The notes: generated by a model from the letters alone, not told the origin. 64,000 bases of DNA from Maritimibacter sp. (GCA_017792445.1 CP051232.1:2516001-2580000); one strand, 5' to 3'; shown: positions 40,884-51,577, counted from the stretch's first letter. Program-made: numbers and translations.

Positions 40884-42113
40884 TCAGTCGGCGTTCTCGA
40901 TGATCGAGACGAACCGTTCCTGCGCGGCCTCCGGGGTGATGCTCTTGTCGTTGAAGAACTCCACGAACAGGTCGTTCAGCTGGTTGTTCGTGTCTTCGGT
41001 GTTGAGCATGTTGACGTCCGGCAGGGTCTTGCCCGCGGCAAGGATCTCCAGCCCCTTCTTCATGCAGTCGTTCGCCGTATCGAGGTTCACGTCACCCCGG
41101 ATCGGCAGCGAGCCTTTCGCAAGGTTGAACGACACCTGCGTTTCCGGTGACAGAAGCACCTTCGCAAGCTCGTCCTGCGCCGCGGTGATCTCGGGGTCGT
41201 CGACCACCGGGAAATAGAACGCGTCGCCACCGGTCGAGATGACCTCGTTCACGCCGAGCCCCGGAAGGCAGGAATAGTCCTCGCCCGCGGTTTCTCCCGC
41301 GACGGCGAACTCGCCCTGCGCCCAGTCACCCATCACCTGTCCGCCGGCGGTGTCGGTGATGACCATGTTCGTGGCCTGGTTCCAGTCCTGCACCGCGCTG
41401 CCCTCGGCCATTTCGCGGGCGTCGGCGGCGGCCTTGAAGACACGCGCCATTTCCTCGCCCGCCGCAAGGTCGGTGTCGTGGTCGCCGTAGACGGACTTCA
41501 GCACGTCAGGCCCGGCAAGCGCCACGATCAGCACGTTGAACAGACCCGAGCTTTGCCACGGTTGACCGCCCAGTGCGAGCGGCTGGATACCCGCCTCGCG
41601 CAGCGCGGGACCGGCGGCGACGAACTCGTCCCACGTGGTCGGAACCTCAAGGCCCGCCTTCTCGAAGGCGCCGTTGGACAGCCACAGCCACTGCCACGAG
41701 TGGATGTTGACCGGCGCGCAGTAGATCTTGCCGTCGACCGTGCAGGCGTCCAGCAGCGAGGGCGGGTTGACGATGTCGGTCCAGCCCTCGGCCTCGGCCA
41801 CCGCGGTCATGTCGCGCAGCAGTCCGGCCTCGATCAGTTCCTCGGCCTGACGGCCGTGATTGAACTGGAACGCGCCCATCGGATCGCCGCCGATGATGCG
41901 GCTGACGATGATCGGGCGGGCGGTGCCGCCAGAGCCGGCGATGGCGCCGTCCACCCACGTGTTGTCCGTCGAGGCGTTGAACGCCTCGGCGAATTTGGCG
42001 ACGGCAGCGGCCTCCCCTCCGCTGGTCCACCAATGCGTGACTTCCAGGTCCGCGGCCTGTGCGCTGACACTTGTCAGGGCGGTTGCCGCAAACAGACTAG
42101 CCAGTTTTCTCAT
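40884..42113 (-). CDS. CUT1 ABC sugar-binding protein
   Basis: A 409-residue exported receptor with a Sec signal (MRKLASLFAATALTSVSAQA). The mature protein opens ADLEVTHWWTSGGEAAAVAKF, the typical start of GtsA/mannose-glucose-type CUT1 receptors, and has two Cys pairs that may be disulfides. It binds a sugar in the periplasm and delivers it to the MalF/MalG permeases. It is the first gene of the minus-strand operon and faces the divergent LacI gene. Confidence 0.93.
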   Translation of the reverse strand: MRKLASLFAATALTSVSAQAADLEVTHWWTSGGEAAAVAKFAEAFNASTDNTWVDGAIAGSGGTARPIIVSRIIGGDPMGAFQFNHGRQAEELIEAGLLRDMTAVAEAEGWTDIVNPPSLLDACTVDGKIYCAPVNIHSWQWLWLSNGAFEKAGLEVPTTWDEFVAAGPALREAGIQPLALGGQPWQSSGLFNVLIVALAGPDVLKSVYGDHDTDLAAGEEMARVFKAAADAREMAEGSAVQDWNQATNMVITDTAGGQVMGDWAQGEFAVAGETAGEDYSCLPGLGVNEVISTGGDAFYFPVVDDPEITAAQDELAKVLLSPETQVSFNLAKGSLPIRGDVNLDTANDCMKKGLEILAAGKTLPDVNMLNTEDTNNQLNDLFVEFFNDKSITPEAAQERFVSIIENAD

Positions 42114-42129
42114 AAAGTCCTCCCTTTGG

Positions 42130-42162
42130 CTAAATCGTTTACGTGGAGCCTATAACGTTTTA
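42130..42162. promoter_or_regulatory. Candidate LacI operators upstream of the ABC operon
   Basis: TAAATCGTTTA (42131-42141) and TATAACGTTTTA (42151-42162) lie 17-50 bp before the receptor gene start. Both are A/T-rich dyads around a central CG, as in LacI/GalR operators. The local LacI-family protein is the obvious binder; this is inference. Confidence 0.45.
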
Positions 42163-42203
42163 GATTTTTCGATCAAGCGTTGACATGCGACATTAAACGA
42201 CTT

Positions 42204-42215
42204 GCAATTAATTGC
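42204..42215. promoter_or_regulatory. Palindrome GCAATTAATTGC near the LacI gene
   Basis: A perfect 12-bp palindrome 71 bp before the regulator's start, next to ATTAAACGACTTG. It is a candidate operator for autoregulation or part of the lacI promoter region. Confidence 0.4.
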
Positions 42216-42286
42216 TTGCGGCGCGATTGGACGGGGGGGTCACAGGGGCGTATGCCGCACCGCGGAGACGATTGGAAAACAACAGG

Positions 42287-43327
42287 ATGGCTGCAAGGGA
42301 TCGCAAGAAGCCGACGCTCAAGACGATCTCGGAATTGTCCGGTCTGGCGATTCCGACGGTCAGCCGAGCGCTGCACGACGCCCCCGACATCGGTGCCGAA
42401 ACCAAGGAAAGGGTGCGCCGGATCGCGGCCGAGATCGGCTATGTGCCGAATCGGGCAGGGGTGCGTCTGAAGACCGGGAAGACGAACGTCATCGCCCTGA
42501 TCCTGTCGACCGAGCACGAGATCCTGAACCACACGGCGCGGATGATCTCGGCCATCGCCGGGGGGCTGAGCGGGACGCGCTACCATCTGAACGTGACGCC
42601 CTATTTCCCGAAGGACGACCCTATGGTGCCCGTCCGCTATGTGGTCGAGAACCGGTCGGCCGACGCGGTGATCCTGAACCAGATCCAGCCCGAGGACCCG
42701 CGCGTGAAGTACCTGCTCGAAGAGGAGTTCCCCTTCGCCACGCACGGCCGGTCCGCATGGCGCGAGCGGCACGCCTATTTCGACTATGACAACGAGGCCT
42801 TCGCCTTCCTCGCCGTTTCACGTCTGGCGGAACGGGGACGCCGCAACGTCGTCGTCGTGGCGCCGCCCATCGCCCAGAACTACGCACAGGACATCGCCGC
42901 CGGCACCGCCCGCGCGGCGCGCACGGCAGGGATCAGTGCGCGGCTGGCCGAGGATGCGACCAGCGACGACAGCACTGACCGGATCGCCGTCGCGATCTCG
43001 GCGCTGCTGGACCGGGACCCGACCGTCGACGGCATCCTTTGTGCGTCGACGACCGCGGCGATGGCGGTGGTGGCGACATTGGAGGCGCGGGGCCGGGTGC
43101 TGGGCAAGGATGTCGACGTGATCGCGAAAGAGGCGGTGAATTTCCTGACGCTGTTCCGCCCGCAGATGCTGGCGTTGACCGAGGACGTGGCGCGCGCGGG
43201 CGACTTTCTCGCCAAGGCCGCGATCCGCGCCGTCGAACATCCGGACGCGCCGCCGATGCAGGGGCTCGAGGTGCCGGACCGGGACTCGTTCCGCACCGGC
43301 GGGCTGCTGTCTGCGCCCGCATCCTGA
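42287..43327 (+). CDS. LacI-family transcriptional regulator
   Basis: A 346-residue regulator with the N-terminal LacI HTH (PTLKTISELSGLAIPTVSRALHD, about residues 9-31) and hinge helix, then a periplasmic-binding-protein-like effector domain (from about residue 65). It is divergent from the ABC receptor gene and so is the probable repressor of the sugar-uptake operon; the inducer would be the imported sugar. The ATG at 42287 has no strong ribosome-binding site, while a TTG at 42272 has GGAG six bases upstream, so the true start may be TTG. Confidence 0.9.
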   Translation: MAARDRKKPTLKTISELSGLAIPTVSRALHDAPDIGAETKERVRRIAAEIGYVPNRAGVRLKTGKTNVIALILSTEHEILNHTARMISAIAGGLSGTRYHLNVTPYFPKDDPMVPVRYVVENRSADAVILNQIQPEDPRVKYLLEEEFPFATHGRSAWRERHAYFDYDNEAFAFLAVSRLAERGRRNVVVVAPPIAQNYAQDIAAGTARAARTAGISARLAEDATSDDSTDRIAVAISALLDRDPTVDGILCASTTAAMAVVATLEARGRVLGKDVDVIAKEAVNFLTLFRPQMLALTEDVARAGDFLAKAAIRAVEHPDAPPMQGLEVPDRDSFRTGGLLSAPAS

Positions 43328-43460
43328 CTGACCCGCAAGGGCTGGACCGTTTGCGGCGCATGATCCGCCGCGCACCGTACGTCTTCCACAACTTCCTCGC
43401 TCTCGTAATAGCCACGGGGCGGCAACGTGCTATCTGCTTGGCGAAAGGTCGGAGGGCACG

Positions 43461-44756
43461 ATGCTGTCGAAACGTCTGTGGAAACTTATCCAGCTGTCCC
43501 GGAAGATCTGGGTCCGCACCACGCTGATCGCGTTGCTTGCCGTCGTCGCGGTGGCGGCCTCGTCCTTCCTTGGCCGGTTTATCCCCGACGAGATCGCCGA
43601 CCGGCTGGGGGTCGAGGCGGTGCTGCCCGTGCTGAACGTGCTGGCCAGTTCGATGCTGGCGGTCGTCACCTTCTCGCTTTCCGTCATGGTGTCGTCGTTT
43701 CAGGCTGCCTCCAGTCAGGTCACGCCACGCGCTCACCGTCTGCTGCTGGAAGACACGACGACGCAAACCGTGCTGGCCACGTTCCTTGGCGCATTCATCT
43801 TCGCCCTGCTGGCACTGGTGCTGTTCCGGGCCGGATTTTACGGCGGCCACGCCTCGGTCGTGATCTTCGCTTTCACGGTGCTGGTGATTGCGCTGGTGGT
43901 CATCGCCATCCTGCGCTGGATCGCCCACCTGTCGCGACTGGGCAGCATGGACGAAACCATGCAGATGCTCGAAGACCGCGTCCGCCGCACGATGGAGAAC
44001 CACCGCAAGTGGCCCGGCCTTGGTGCGAAATGCTACGAGGACGGCGACAAGATCCCGACCGGCGCCGTCCCGATCCCCGCAGAAGAAGGCGGATACGTCC
44101 GCCACATCGACGTCGCCGCGCTTCAGACCCGCGCCGAGGAAGAAGACTGCCGGATCTGGCTGCGCGCGATCCCCGGCGACTGGGTCGGCGAGAACGAGGC
44201 GCTTGGCTATCTCGACCGCGCCAGCGAACCGGTGGCGGACGCCGTGCGCGAGGCCTACGTGTTCTCGCCGCTGCGGAACTTCGACCAAGACCCGCGCTTC
44301 GGCCTGTTCGTCATCGCTGAGGTCGCGGAACGCGCGCTGTCTCCGGGCATCAACGATCCGGGCACCGCGATCGAGGTGCTTGCGCGGATGGAACGGCTGC
44401 TGACCCGCTATTCGCCGGACAAGGTGACCGCAGAAGAACCGGGCTATGACCAGATCCGCGTCCGCCGCCTGTCCGAGGCTGACCTGATCGACGAGGCTTT
44501 CACGATGATCGCCCGTGACGGCGCGGGCATGGTCGAGGTGTCGTCACGCCTGCTGGGCTCGCTTCGACGGCTGGCCCGGGGCCGCGACCCCGAACTTTCC
44601 GCAGCCGCGCGGGAACTGGCCAAATACGCGCTGGCGGCAGCAGAGGTCGCGCTGGACCGCGAGCATGATCTCAAACGCCTGCATGCGGCTGTGGAAGGGT
44701 GGGGCGGTTTCGGGCGCGAGGAAGAGAAGGAACCGATGGTCATCCGCAAGGCGTGA
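43461..44756 (+). CDS. DUF2254 membrane protein
   Basis: A 431-residue protein with four N-terminal membrane helices (two before residue 75, two at about 113-155) and a soluble C-terminal region with conserved ALSPGINDPGTA and LSPL-like segments of DUF2254. The function of the family is unknown. The gene is monocistronic, 133 bp after the LacI gene. Confidence 0.88.
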   Translation: MLSKRLWKLIQLSRKIWVRTTLIALLAVVAVAASSFLGRFIPDEIADRLGVEAVLPVLNVLASSMLAVVTFSLSVMVSSFQAASSQVTPRAHRLLLEDTTTQTVLATFLGAFIFALLALVLFRAGFYGGHASVVIFAFTVLVIALVVIAILRWIAHLSRLGSMDETMQMLEDRVRRTMENHRKWPGLGAKCYEDGDKIPTGAVPIPAEEGGYVRHIDVAALQTRAEEEDCRIWLRAIPGDWVGENEALGYLDRASEPVADAVREAYVFSPLRNFDQDPRFGLFVIAEVAERALSPGINDPGTAIEVLARMERLLTRYSPDKVTAEEPGYDQIRVRRLSEADLIDEAFTMIARDGAGMVEVSSRLLGSLRRLARGRDPELSAAARELAKYALAAAEVALDREHDLKRLHAAVEGWGGFGREEEKEPMVIRKA

Positions 44757-44895
44757 CCTGCTGCGGCGTAATGCCGGGCATTCGAATTGCGCTGTATACA
44801 TGGGCGCGGATTTGGTTTAGAGCCTGCCGCTTCCAAGCTGCCGCGACGGCAGATCACGACGCGCCGACGCGTCCCAGATACAGAACGAACCCCGG

Positions 44896-47085
44896 ATGAT
44901 CCAGACCCTCGCCAATGCGCTGTCCGAGCGCGGCTACGACAAGCTGACCCCCGTACAGGAGGCCGTGACGAACCCCGAGCTTGAAGGCTCGGACCTGTTG
45001 GTTTCGGCGCAGACGGGGTCAGGCAAGACGGTGGGCTTCGGTCTGGCGATCGGTCCGACCCTGCTGGAAGAAGACGGAACCTTCGGCCCCGCCGCCGCGC
45101 CGCTGGCGCTGATCGTCGCGCCGACGCGTGAACTGGCGTTTCAGGTGAGCCGCGAACTGGGCTGGCTGTATGCCGGGGCGGGCGCGCGGGTTTCGACCTG
45201 TGTGGGTGGCATGGACATGCGCGACGAACGCCGCGCACTGGAACGCGGCGCGCATATCGTTGTCGGCACGCCGGGCCGTCTGGTCGACCACATCAAGCGC
45301 GGCTCGCTGGAACTTGGCGACATTCGCGCCGTGGTGCTGGATGAAGCGGACGAGATGCTGGACCTCGGCTTCCGCGAGGATCTGGAATTCATGCTGGGCG
45401 AGGCGCCCGCCGAACGCCGCACCTTGCTGTTCTCGGCCACCGTGCCGCCGATGATCGCCAAGCTGGCGCAACAGTTCCAGCGCGACGCCGTGCGCGTCAC
45501 GACGCTGGGCGAAGCCCGCCAGCACGCCGACATCACCTATCAGGCGCTGCGCGTGGCCGACGCCGATGCCGAGCACGCGATCATCAACGTCCTGCGCTAT
45601 CACGAGGCGCAGAACGCCATCGTATTCGCCAACACCCGCGCCACCGTCAGCCGCCTGACCGCGCGCTTCGCGAACCGGGGCTTCTCGGTCGTGTCGCTGT
45701 CTGGCGAACTCAGCCAGACCGAGCGCAGCCACGCGCTTCAGGCGATGCGGGACGGGCGCGCGCGGGTCTGCGTCGCCACCGACGTCGCGGCGCGCGGCAT
45801 CGACCTGCCGAACCTCGAACTGGTGATCCACGCCGAACTGCCGTCGAACTCGGAAACCCTGCTGCACCGTTCTGGCCGGACCGGTCGGGCCGGGCGCAAA
45901 GGCACGTCGGCGCTGGTGGTGCCGCCGAAGTTCGTCAAGAAGGCCGAGCGCCTGTTGAAATTCGCCAAGATCACCGCCGAGTGGGCCACCGCGCCCACCG
46001 CGGAAGAGATCCTGCGCCGCGACGAGGAACGGCTGCTGTCCGATCCTGCGTGGTCCGAGCCCATCACCGAGAACGAGGCCGAGTTCGCCGCGCGCTTGCT
46101 GGACGCCCAATCGCCCGAGCAGATCGCCGCCGCCTACCTGCGCCTGTTCCGCTCGCGTCATTCCGCGCCCGAGGAACTGTCGGATCCCGACACACGTCCC
46201 GCCCCGCGCGAGCGGGCGCCCTTCGGTCCGTCCGCGTGGATCAGCCTGTCGGTGGGTCGCAATGACCGGGCTGAACCCCGCTGGCTGCTGCCGATGCTGT
46301 GCCGCGCCGGTGGTCTGGACAAGGACCAGATCGGTGCGATCCGCATCCGCCCGACCGAGACCTTCGTGGAAATCTCGGAACCCGCGTTGCAGGGCTTCCT
46401 TGGCGGCCTGAACGCTGGCGGTGAACTGGAACGCGGCGTGAAAGCCCGCGCCGCCGACGGCCCGCCCGAGGACGACCGCCGCGGCCCGCCGCCGAACCGC
46501 GACAAGCGCCCGCCGCGTCCGCGTGATGACGCGCGATCCGACAGCCGTCCGCCGCGCAAGCCCGCGCGAGAAGAGGCCGCGTCCGAGGCGTCGGACGCGC
46601 CGAGGACCGAACCCGTTCGCGAAGAAGCCCCGCGACCGCGCCGCGACGACGAAGTCCACCGCCCCCGCAAACCGCGCGAGGCGACAGACCGCCGGTCGGG
46701 CGACACCGGCAAGCCGGGCCCGAAGAAATCCTTCGGCGGCAAACCGTCTGGTCCCAAGGGCCGCTTTGGCGACGGAGAGGGCAAGCCGCGCTTCCGCGAT
46801 GGCGACAAGCCCAAACGCCGCGATGGCGACAAGCCGCGTGGCCGCGATGGCGACAAGCCCGCATTCAAGGGCAAGCCGAAAGCCGAGGATCGCGCGTGCG
46901 CGTCCGACACCTCGAAACGCTTCGAGCCGCCGCACCGTGCGGGCGCCAAGTCCGGCAAGCCCGGTGGCAAGCCCAGCGGCAAACCCGGTGGCAAAGGTGG
47001 CCCGAAAGGCGGGTTCAAGGGTGGCCCCAAGGGCGGCAAGAAGCCCTTCGGCGGCGACGCCCGGCCCAAGCGGCGCGACAGCTAG
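44896..47085 (+). CDS. DEAD-box RNA helicase with DbpA-type RNA-binding domain and disordered basic tail
   Basis: A 729-residue protein. The helicase core shows motif I (SAQTGSGKT), PTRELA, TPGRLVDH, DEAD (VLDEADEML), SATVP, ARGIDLP and HRSGRTGRAGRKG (residues 1-360). A DbpA/CsdA-type RNA-binding domain covers about 440-515 (WISLSVGRNDRAEPRWLLPM through FVEISEPALQGFL). The C-terminal 210 residues are low-complexity and rich in Arg, Lys, Gly, Pro and Asp, with three RDGDKP repeats (about 634-657) and a GKPGGKP run. It would unwind RNA, perhaps in ribosome assembly or cold adaptation; such tails promote phase separation and RNA binding. Confidence 0.93.
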   Translation: MIQTLANALSERGYDKLTPVQEAVTNPELEGSDLLVSAQTGSGKTVGFGLAIGPTLLEEDGTFGPAAAPLALIVAPTRELAFQVSRELGWLYAGAGARVSTCVGGMDMRDERRALERGAHIVVGTPGRLVDHIKRGSLELGDIRAVVLDEADEMLDLGFREDLEFMLGEAPAERRTLLFSATVPPMIAKLAQQFQRDAVRVTTLGEARQHADITYQALRVADADAEHAIINVLRYHEAQNAIVFANTRATVSRLTARFANRGFSVVSLSGELSQTERSHALQAMRDGRARVCVATDVAARGIDLPNLELVIHAELPSNSETLLHRSGRTGRAGRKGTSALVVPPKFVKKAERLLKFAKITAEWATAPTAEEILRRDEERLLSDPAWSEPITENEAEFAARLLDAQSPEQIAAAYLRLFRSRHSAPEELSDPDTRPAPRERAPFGPSAWISLSVGRNDRAEPRWLLPMLCRAGGLDKDQIGAIRIRPTETFVEISEPALQGFLGGLNAGGELERGVKARAADGPPEDDRRGPPPNRDKRPPRPRDDARSDSRPPRKPAREEAASEASDAPRTEPVREEAPRPRRDDEVHRPRKPREATDRRSGDTGKPGPKKSFGGKPSGPKGRFGDGEGKPRFRDGDKPKRRDGDKPRGRDGDKPAFKGKPKAEDRACASDTSKRFEPPHRAGAKSGKPGGKPSGKPGGKGGPKGGFKGGPKGGKKPFGGDARPKRRDS

Positions 47086-47127
47086 AAAAAAGCCTGCGGG
47101 GGACACGCCGCAGGCTTCTTCTTTTCG
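47085..47127. terminator. Bidirectional Rho-independent terminator
   Basis: A 10-bp stem (AAGCCTGCGG at 47090-47099 with CCGCAGGCTT at 47108-47117) with an 8-base loop. The minus strand has a T6 tail (end of gcvP) and the plus strand CTTCTTTT (end of the helicase gene). Confidence 0.92.
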
Positions 47128-47144
47128 ACGATAGAAGCGCGCCG

Positions 47145-49994
47145 CTACTCGGCGGCTTCCGCGTAGGCCTCTAGCGGCGGGCAGGTGCAGATCAGGTGCC
47201 GGTCGCCATAGACGTTGTCGACCCGGTTGACCGGCGGCCAGTACTTGTCGACCCGGAACGCGCCCGGCGGATAGCAGCCCTGTTCGCGCGAATAGGGGCG
47301 ATCCCATTCCCCGATCAGGTCCTCGACCGTGTGCGGCGCATGCTTCAGCGGGTTGTTCGCCGCGTCGATCTTGCCGGCTTCGATGTCCGCAATCTCGTCC
47401 CGGATCGCCAGCATCGCGTTGCAGAAGCGGTCAAGCTCGGCCTTGGTTTCCGATTCCGTCGGTTCCACCATCAGCGTGCCCGCCACGGGAAAGGACATGG
47501 TCGGCGCGTGAAAGCCGTTGTCCATCAGACGCTTGGCGATATCGTCCACGGTCACGCCCGCCGATTTCTCGAACGGACGGGTTTCAAGGATGCACTCGTG
47601 GGCGACGTGGCCGGTCTTGCCCTTGAACAGCACGTCATACGCGCCCTCCAGCCGCTTCGCGATATAGTTGGCATTCAGGATCGCGACCTTGGTCGCCTGC
47701 GTCAGGCCCTCGCCCGCCATCATCAGGATATAGGCCCACGAGATCGGCAGGATCATCCCGGATCCGAACGGCGCGGCGGACACCGGGCCTTCCGCGCCTC
47801 CGGTTTCAGGGTGGCCGGGCAGGTAGGGCGCCAGATGCGCTTTCACCCCGATCGGCCCCATGCCGGGGCCGCCGCCGCCATGCGGGATGGCGAAGGTCTT
47901 GTGCAGGTTCAGGTGCGACACGTCCGACCCAAGCTCGCCCGGTTTCGACAGCCCGACCATCGCGTTCATGTTCGCGCCGTCCAGATAGACCTGCCCGCCG
48001 TACGTGTGGGTGATCTCGCAAACCTCGCGCACCGTCTCTTCGAACACGCCGTGCGTCGAGGGATAGGTGATCATGCAGGCGGCCAGCGTGTCGCCCGCCG
48101 CCTCGGCCTTGGCGCGGAAGTCGTCCAGGTCGATGTCGCCATTGGCGGCGGATTTCACCACCACCACCTTCATGCCGCACATCTGCGCCGAGGCGGGGTT
48201 AGTGCCATGCGCCGAAGTCGGGATCAGGCAGACCGTCCTCTGGGTGTCGCCGTTGGCGCGGTGATAGGCTGCGATGGTCAGCAGCCCCGCGTATTCCCCC
48301 TGCGCGCCAGAGTTCGGCTGCATCGACATCGCGTCGTAGCCGGTGATCTCGCACAGCTTGGCCGACAGGTCCTCGACCAGTTCGGCATAGCCCTCGGTCT
48401 GATCGGCAGGCGCATAGGGGTGGATGTTCGAGAACTCGGGCCAGGTGATCGGCATCATCTCGGCTGCGGCGTTCAGCTTCATCGTGCAGGATCCCAGCGG
48501 GATCATCGCCCGGTCCAGCGCAAGGTCGCGATCGGCAAGGCGGCGCATGTAGCGCATCATCTCGGTCTCGGCCCGGTTCATCTGGAACACCGGATGCGTC
48601 AGGTAGTCGGTCGTGCGGATCAACGCGTCCGGCACGCAGACGTTGGCCGACTTCGCGCCGTAGGTTTCCTCGATCCCGAACGCACGCCACAACGCCTCGA
48701 CCGAGGCGGGGCGGGTGGTCTCGTCGATCGACAGGCCCAGCTTGGTACGGCCGACCCGGCGCAGGTTGATCCCCTCGGCGGCGGCGGCCTTCAGGATGGC
48801 GCCCTGCAGCGCGCCTACCTCGACCGTGATCGTGTCGAAGAACGCCTCGGGCTCTACGGCGTAACCCGCCGCCTGCAATACTTCGGCCACGCGGACCGTC
48901 TTGCGGTGTACCTCTTGCGCGATGGCCTTCAGCCCGACCGGCCCGTGGAACACGGCGTAGAACGAGGCCATGACCGCCAGCAGCGCCTGCGCGGTGCAGA
49001 CGTTCGACGTCGCCTTCTCGCGGCGGATATGCTGCTCGCGCGTTTGCAGCGACAGCCGATAGGCCTTGTTGCCGCGCGCGTCGACCGACACGCCGACGAT
49101 ACGTCCCGGCATCGCCCGCTTGTGCGCGTCACGGCACGCCATGTAGGCAGCGTGCGGCCCGCCATAGCCCATCGGCACGCCGAAGCGCTGGGTCGAGCCC
49201 ACCGCGATGTCGGCGCCCATCTGGCCCGGTTCCTGCAGCACGGTCAGCGCCAGCGGGTCGGCGATGACGATGCCTAGCGCCTGCTGCGCATGCAGCGCCG
49301 CGATCTCGTCGGTGAAGTCCCGCGCGTGCCCATAGGTTCCGGGATACTGGAAGATCGCGCCGAACAACCCTTCGGACGGCATGTCTTCAGGCGCCCCAAC
49401 GATGACCTCGAACCCCAGCGGCTCGGCGCGGGTCTTCATCACCGCGATGTTCTGCGGATGGCAGTTCTCGTCGATGAAGAAGCCCATCGCCTTTGTCTTC
49501 GCCACCCGCTGCGCCATCGCCATCGCCTCGGCGGCGGCGGTGGATTCGTCCAGCAGCGAGGCGTTCGCGATATCCAGCCCCGTCAGGTCGCAGATCATCG
49601 TCTGGTAATTCAACAGCGCTTCCAGCCGGCCCTGACTGATCTCGGGCTGGTACGGCGTGTAAGCCGTGTACCAGGCCGGGTTCTCAAGGATATAGCGCTG
49701 GATCGCCGGCGGCGTGACCGTGCCGTAATAGCCCTGACCTATCATCGTCACCAACACGCGGTTCTTCTTCGCCACCTCCCGCATGTGCCAGATCAACTCG
49801 CGCTCTGACTTCGGCGGCCCGAACGACAACGGCTCCGCCTGCCGGATCGAGGCGGGCACGGTCTCGTCGATCAGCGCGTCGAGGCTGTCGCAGCCGATCA
49901 CCTTCAGCATCTCTTCCATCTCGGCAGGAGACGGGCCGATGTGGCGGCGGTTGGCGAAGTCGTGCGGATTATAGTCGTCGGGCGTGAAAGGCAT
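47145..49994 (-). CDS. gcvP: Glycine dehydrogenase (decarboxylating), P-protein of the glycine cleavage system
   Basis: A 949-residue single-chain P-protein. The PLP lysine lies in [17 protein letters not shown] and glycine-rich stretches characteristic of GcvP are intact; the length fits the fused alpha/beta form. It decarboxylates glycine and passes the aminomethyl group to the lipoyl arm of GcvH. It is last in the gcvT-gcvH-gcvP operon that starts with a glycine riboswitch. Confidence 0.97.
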   Translation of the reverse strand: MPFTPDDYNPHDFANRRHIGPSPAEMEEMLKVIGCDSLDALIDETVPASIRQAEPLSFGPPKSERELIWHMREVAKKNRVLVTMIGQGYYGTVTPPAIQRYILENPAWYTAYTPYQPEISQGRLEALLNYQTMICDLTGLDIANASLLDESTAAAEAMAMAQRVAKTKAMGFFIDENCHPQNIAVMKTRAEPLGFEVIVGAPEDMPSEGLFGAIFQYPGTYGHARDFTDEIAALHAQQALGIVIADPLALTVLQEPGQMGADIAVGSTQRFGVPMGYGGPHAAYMACRDAHKRAMPGRIVGVSVDARGNKAYRLSLQTREQHIRREKATSNVCTAQALLAVMASFYAVFHGPVGLKAIAQEVHRKTVRVAEVLQAAGYAVEPEAFFDTITVEVGALQGAILKAAAAEGINLRRVGRTKLGLSIDETTRPASVEALWRAFGIEETYGAKSANVCVPDALIRTTDYLTHPVFQMNRAETEMMRYMRRLADRDLALDRAMIPLGSCTMKLNAAAEMMPITWPEFSNIHPYAPADQTEGYAELVEDLSAKLCEITGYDAMSMQPNSGAQGEYAGLLTIAAYHRANGDTQRTVCLIPTSAHGTNPASAQMCGMKVVVVKSAANGDIDLDDFRAKAEAAGDTLAACMITYPSTHGVFEETVREVCEITHTYGGQVYLDGANMNAMVGLSKPGELGSDVSHLNLHKTFAIPHGGGGPGMGPIGVKAHLAPYLPGHPETGGAEGPVSAAPFGSGMILPISWAYILMMAGEGLTQATKVAILNANYIAKRLEGAYDVLFKGKTGHVAHECILETRPFEKSAGVTVDDIAKRLMDNGFHAPTMSFPVAGTLMVEPTESETKAELDRFCNAMLAIRDEIADIEAGKIDAANNPLKHAPHTVEDLIGEWDRPYSREQGCYPPGAFRVDKYWPPVNRVDNVYGDRHLICTCPPLEAYAEAAE

Positions 49995-50070
49995 CTGGTG
50001 TCCTCGGTGACGGGCAAGGGCGGGACGAGACCCCCGGCAAGGGGGGCTCGGAAAAGCGGTGGGGCAGGGG

Positions 50071-50430
50071 CTAGCCGATGAAGTCCTTGTACTCGCCCTC
50101 GTCCATGAAATCGTCGAGCGCGCTGGGGTCCTCGATCTTCATCTTGAAAAACCACGCGTCGCCCATCGGGTCTTCGTTCACCAGCCCGGGGTTGGCGACG
50201 ATGGCTTCGTTCACCTCGACGATCTCGCCATCCAGCGGCGCGAGGATGTCGGACGCGGCCTTCACGGATTCGATCACCGCGACCTCGTCATCCTTCGACA
50301 CGGTGGTATCGGCCTCGGGCAGTTCCACGAACACCACGTCGCCCAGTTGCTCGCTGGCGTGTTCGGTGATGCCCACGACGATCAGGTCGCCTTCAGGCCG
50401 CAGCCATTCATGTTCTTCGGTGAATTTCAT
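50071..50430 (-). CDS. gcvH: Glycine cleavage system H-protein
   Basis: A 119-residue lipoyl-carrier with the lipoylation Lys in [11 protein letters not shown] (about residue 62) and the usual beta-sandwich pattern. It shuttles the aminomethyl group between P- and T-proteins. It is 16 bp downstream of gcvT, with GGAGACC upstream of the ATG. Confidence 0.97.
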   Translation of the reverse strand: MKFTEEHEWLRPEGDLIVVGITEHASEQLGDVVFVELPEADTTVSKDDEVAVIESVKAASDILAPLDGEIVEVNEAIVANPGLVNEDPMGDAWFFKMKIEDPSALDDFMDEGEYKDFIG

Positions 50431-50446
50431 CGGGGTCTCCTGTTGG

Positions 50447-51577
50447 TCATCTTTTGTAGGTTGAAGGGCGGAATGGCATCGGCACGACGCGCGCGGGAAG
50501 GCGCTTGCCGCGCACCTCTCCGAAAAGCTCTGTGCCGTCGGCGGCATGGGCGATGTCGACATAGCCCATCGACATCGGACCCTCGATCGACGGGCCGAAC
50601 GCGCCAGAAGTCACGGCGCCGATCGGCGCGCCGCCTTCGGCTGCGGCGAAAATCTCGGTTCCCGCCCGCATCGGTGCGCGGCCATCGGGCAGCAGGCCGA
50701 TCCGGCGGCGGGTGGCGCCGGTCTCCAGCTCGTCCAGAACACGCGCGGCGCCGGGGAAGCCGCCTTCGCGCGCGCCACCGGTGCGGCGGGCCTTCTGGAT
50801 CGCCCATTCCAGCGCCGCTTCGACCGGGCTGGTGGTGGTGTCGATGTCGTTGCCGTACAGGCACAGCCCCGCTTCCAGCCGCAGCGAGTCGCGCGCGCCA
50901 AGACCGATGGGCTCGACCGTATCGCCGGCAAGCAGCGCGCGGGCAAATGCCTCGGCCTGCGCTTCGGGGACCGAAATCTCGTATCCGTCCTCGCCGGTGT
51001 AGCCAGAGCGCGAGATCCACAGCGCGCCCCAGTCGCTGTCCGTCACCAGGACGTCCATGAACGTCATCTCGGCCGCGCCGGGCACCAGTGCCGACAGCGC
51101 CGCTTCGGCGGCGGGGCCCTGTAACGCCAGCAACGCGCGGTCGGTGATCTCTTCGACGCGGCAGCGGTCCGACAGATGCGCGCGCAGGTGGGCGATGTCG
51201 GCCTCCTTGCAGGCGGCGTTGACGACAAGGAACAGGTGATCGCCCCGGTTCGCCACCATCAGGTCGTCCAGGATGCCGCCCGCCGCGTCGGTGAACAGGG
51301 CATAGCGCTGGCGGCCCTCTTTCAGCCCGAGGATCGCCTGCGGCACAAGCGTCTCCAGCGCCGCGGCGGCGCTTGCGACATCGCCGTCCAGCGGGGTCAG
51401 CAGGACCTGTCCCATGTGGCTTACGTCGAACAGCCCGGCGGCGGCGCGGCAGTGCAGGTGCTCCTTCATCACGCCCAGCGGGTACTGCACAGGCATGTCA
51501 TAGCCGGCGAAGGGCACCATCTTCGCGCCAAGCTCCACGTGCAGATCGTACAGACAGGTCCGTTTCAACTCGGCCAT
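50447..51577 (-). CDS. gcvT: Aminomethyltransferase, T-protein of the glycine cleavage system
   Basis: A 376-residue T-protein with the folate-binding segments ([34 protein letters not shown]) and the conserved end. It releases ammonia and makes methylene-tetrahydrofolate. The ATG at 51577 has AAAGGGGC upstream. It is the first gene behind the tandem glycine riboswitch. The Asp and Arg residues used for folate and catalysis are present. Confidence 0.96.
   Translation of the reverse strand: MAELKRTCLYDLHVELGAKMVPFAGYDMPVQYPLGVMKEHLHCRAAAGLFDVSHMGQVLLTPLDGDVASAAAALETLVPQAILGLKEGRQRYALFTDAAGGILDDLMVANRGDHLFLVVNAACKEADIAHLRAHLSDRCRVEEITDRALLALQGPAAEAALSALVPGAAEMTFMDVLVTDSDWGALWISRSGYTGEDGYEISVPEAQAEAFARALLAGDTVEPIGLGARDSLRLEAGLCLYGNDIDTTTSPVEAALEWAIQKARRTGGAREGGFPGAARVLDELETGATRRRIGLLPDGRAPMRAGTEIFAAAEGGAPIGAVTSGAFGPSIEGPMSMGYVDIAHAADGTELFGEVRGKRLPARVVPMPFRPSTYKR

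Noticed and set aside
46795-46866. CRISPR-like short repeats
   Set aside because: The 24-bp units are contiguous, in frame and coding (RDGDKP); there are no spacers.
45019-47307. A 762-codon open frame on the minus strand over the RNA helicase
   Set aside because: The plus-strand helicase motifs are perfect; the antisense product is low-complexity.
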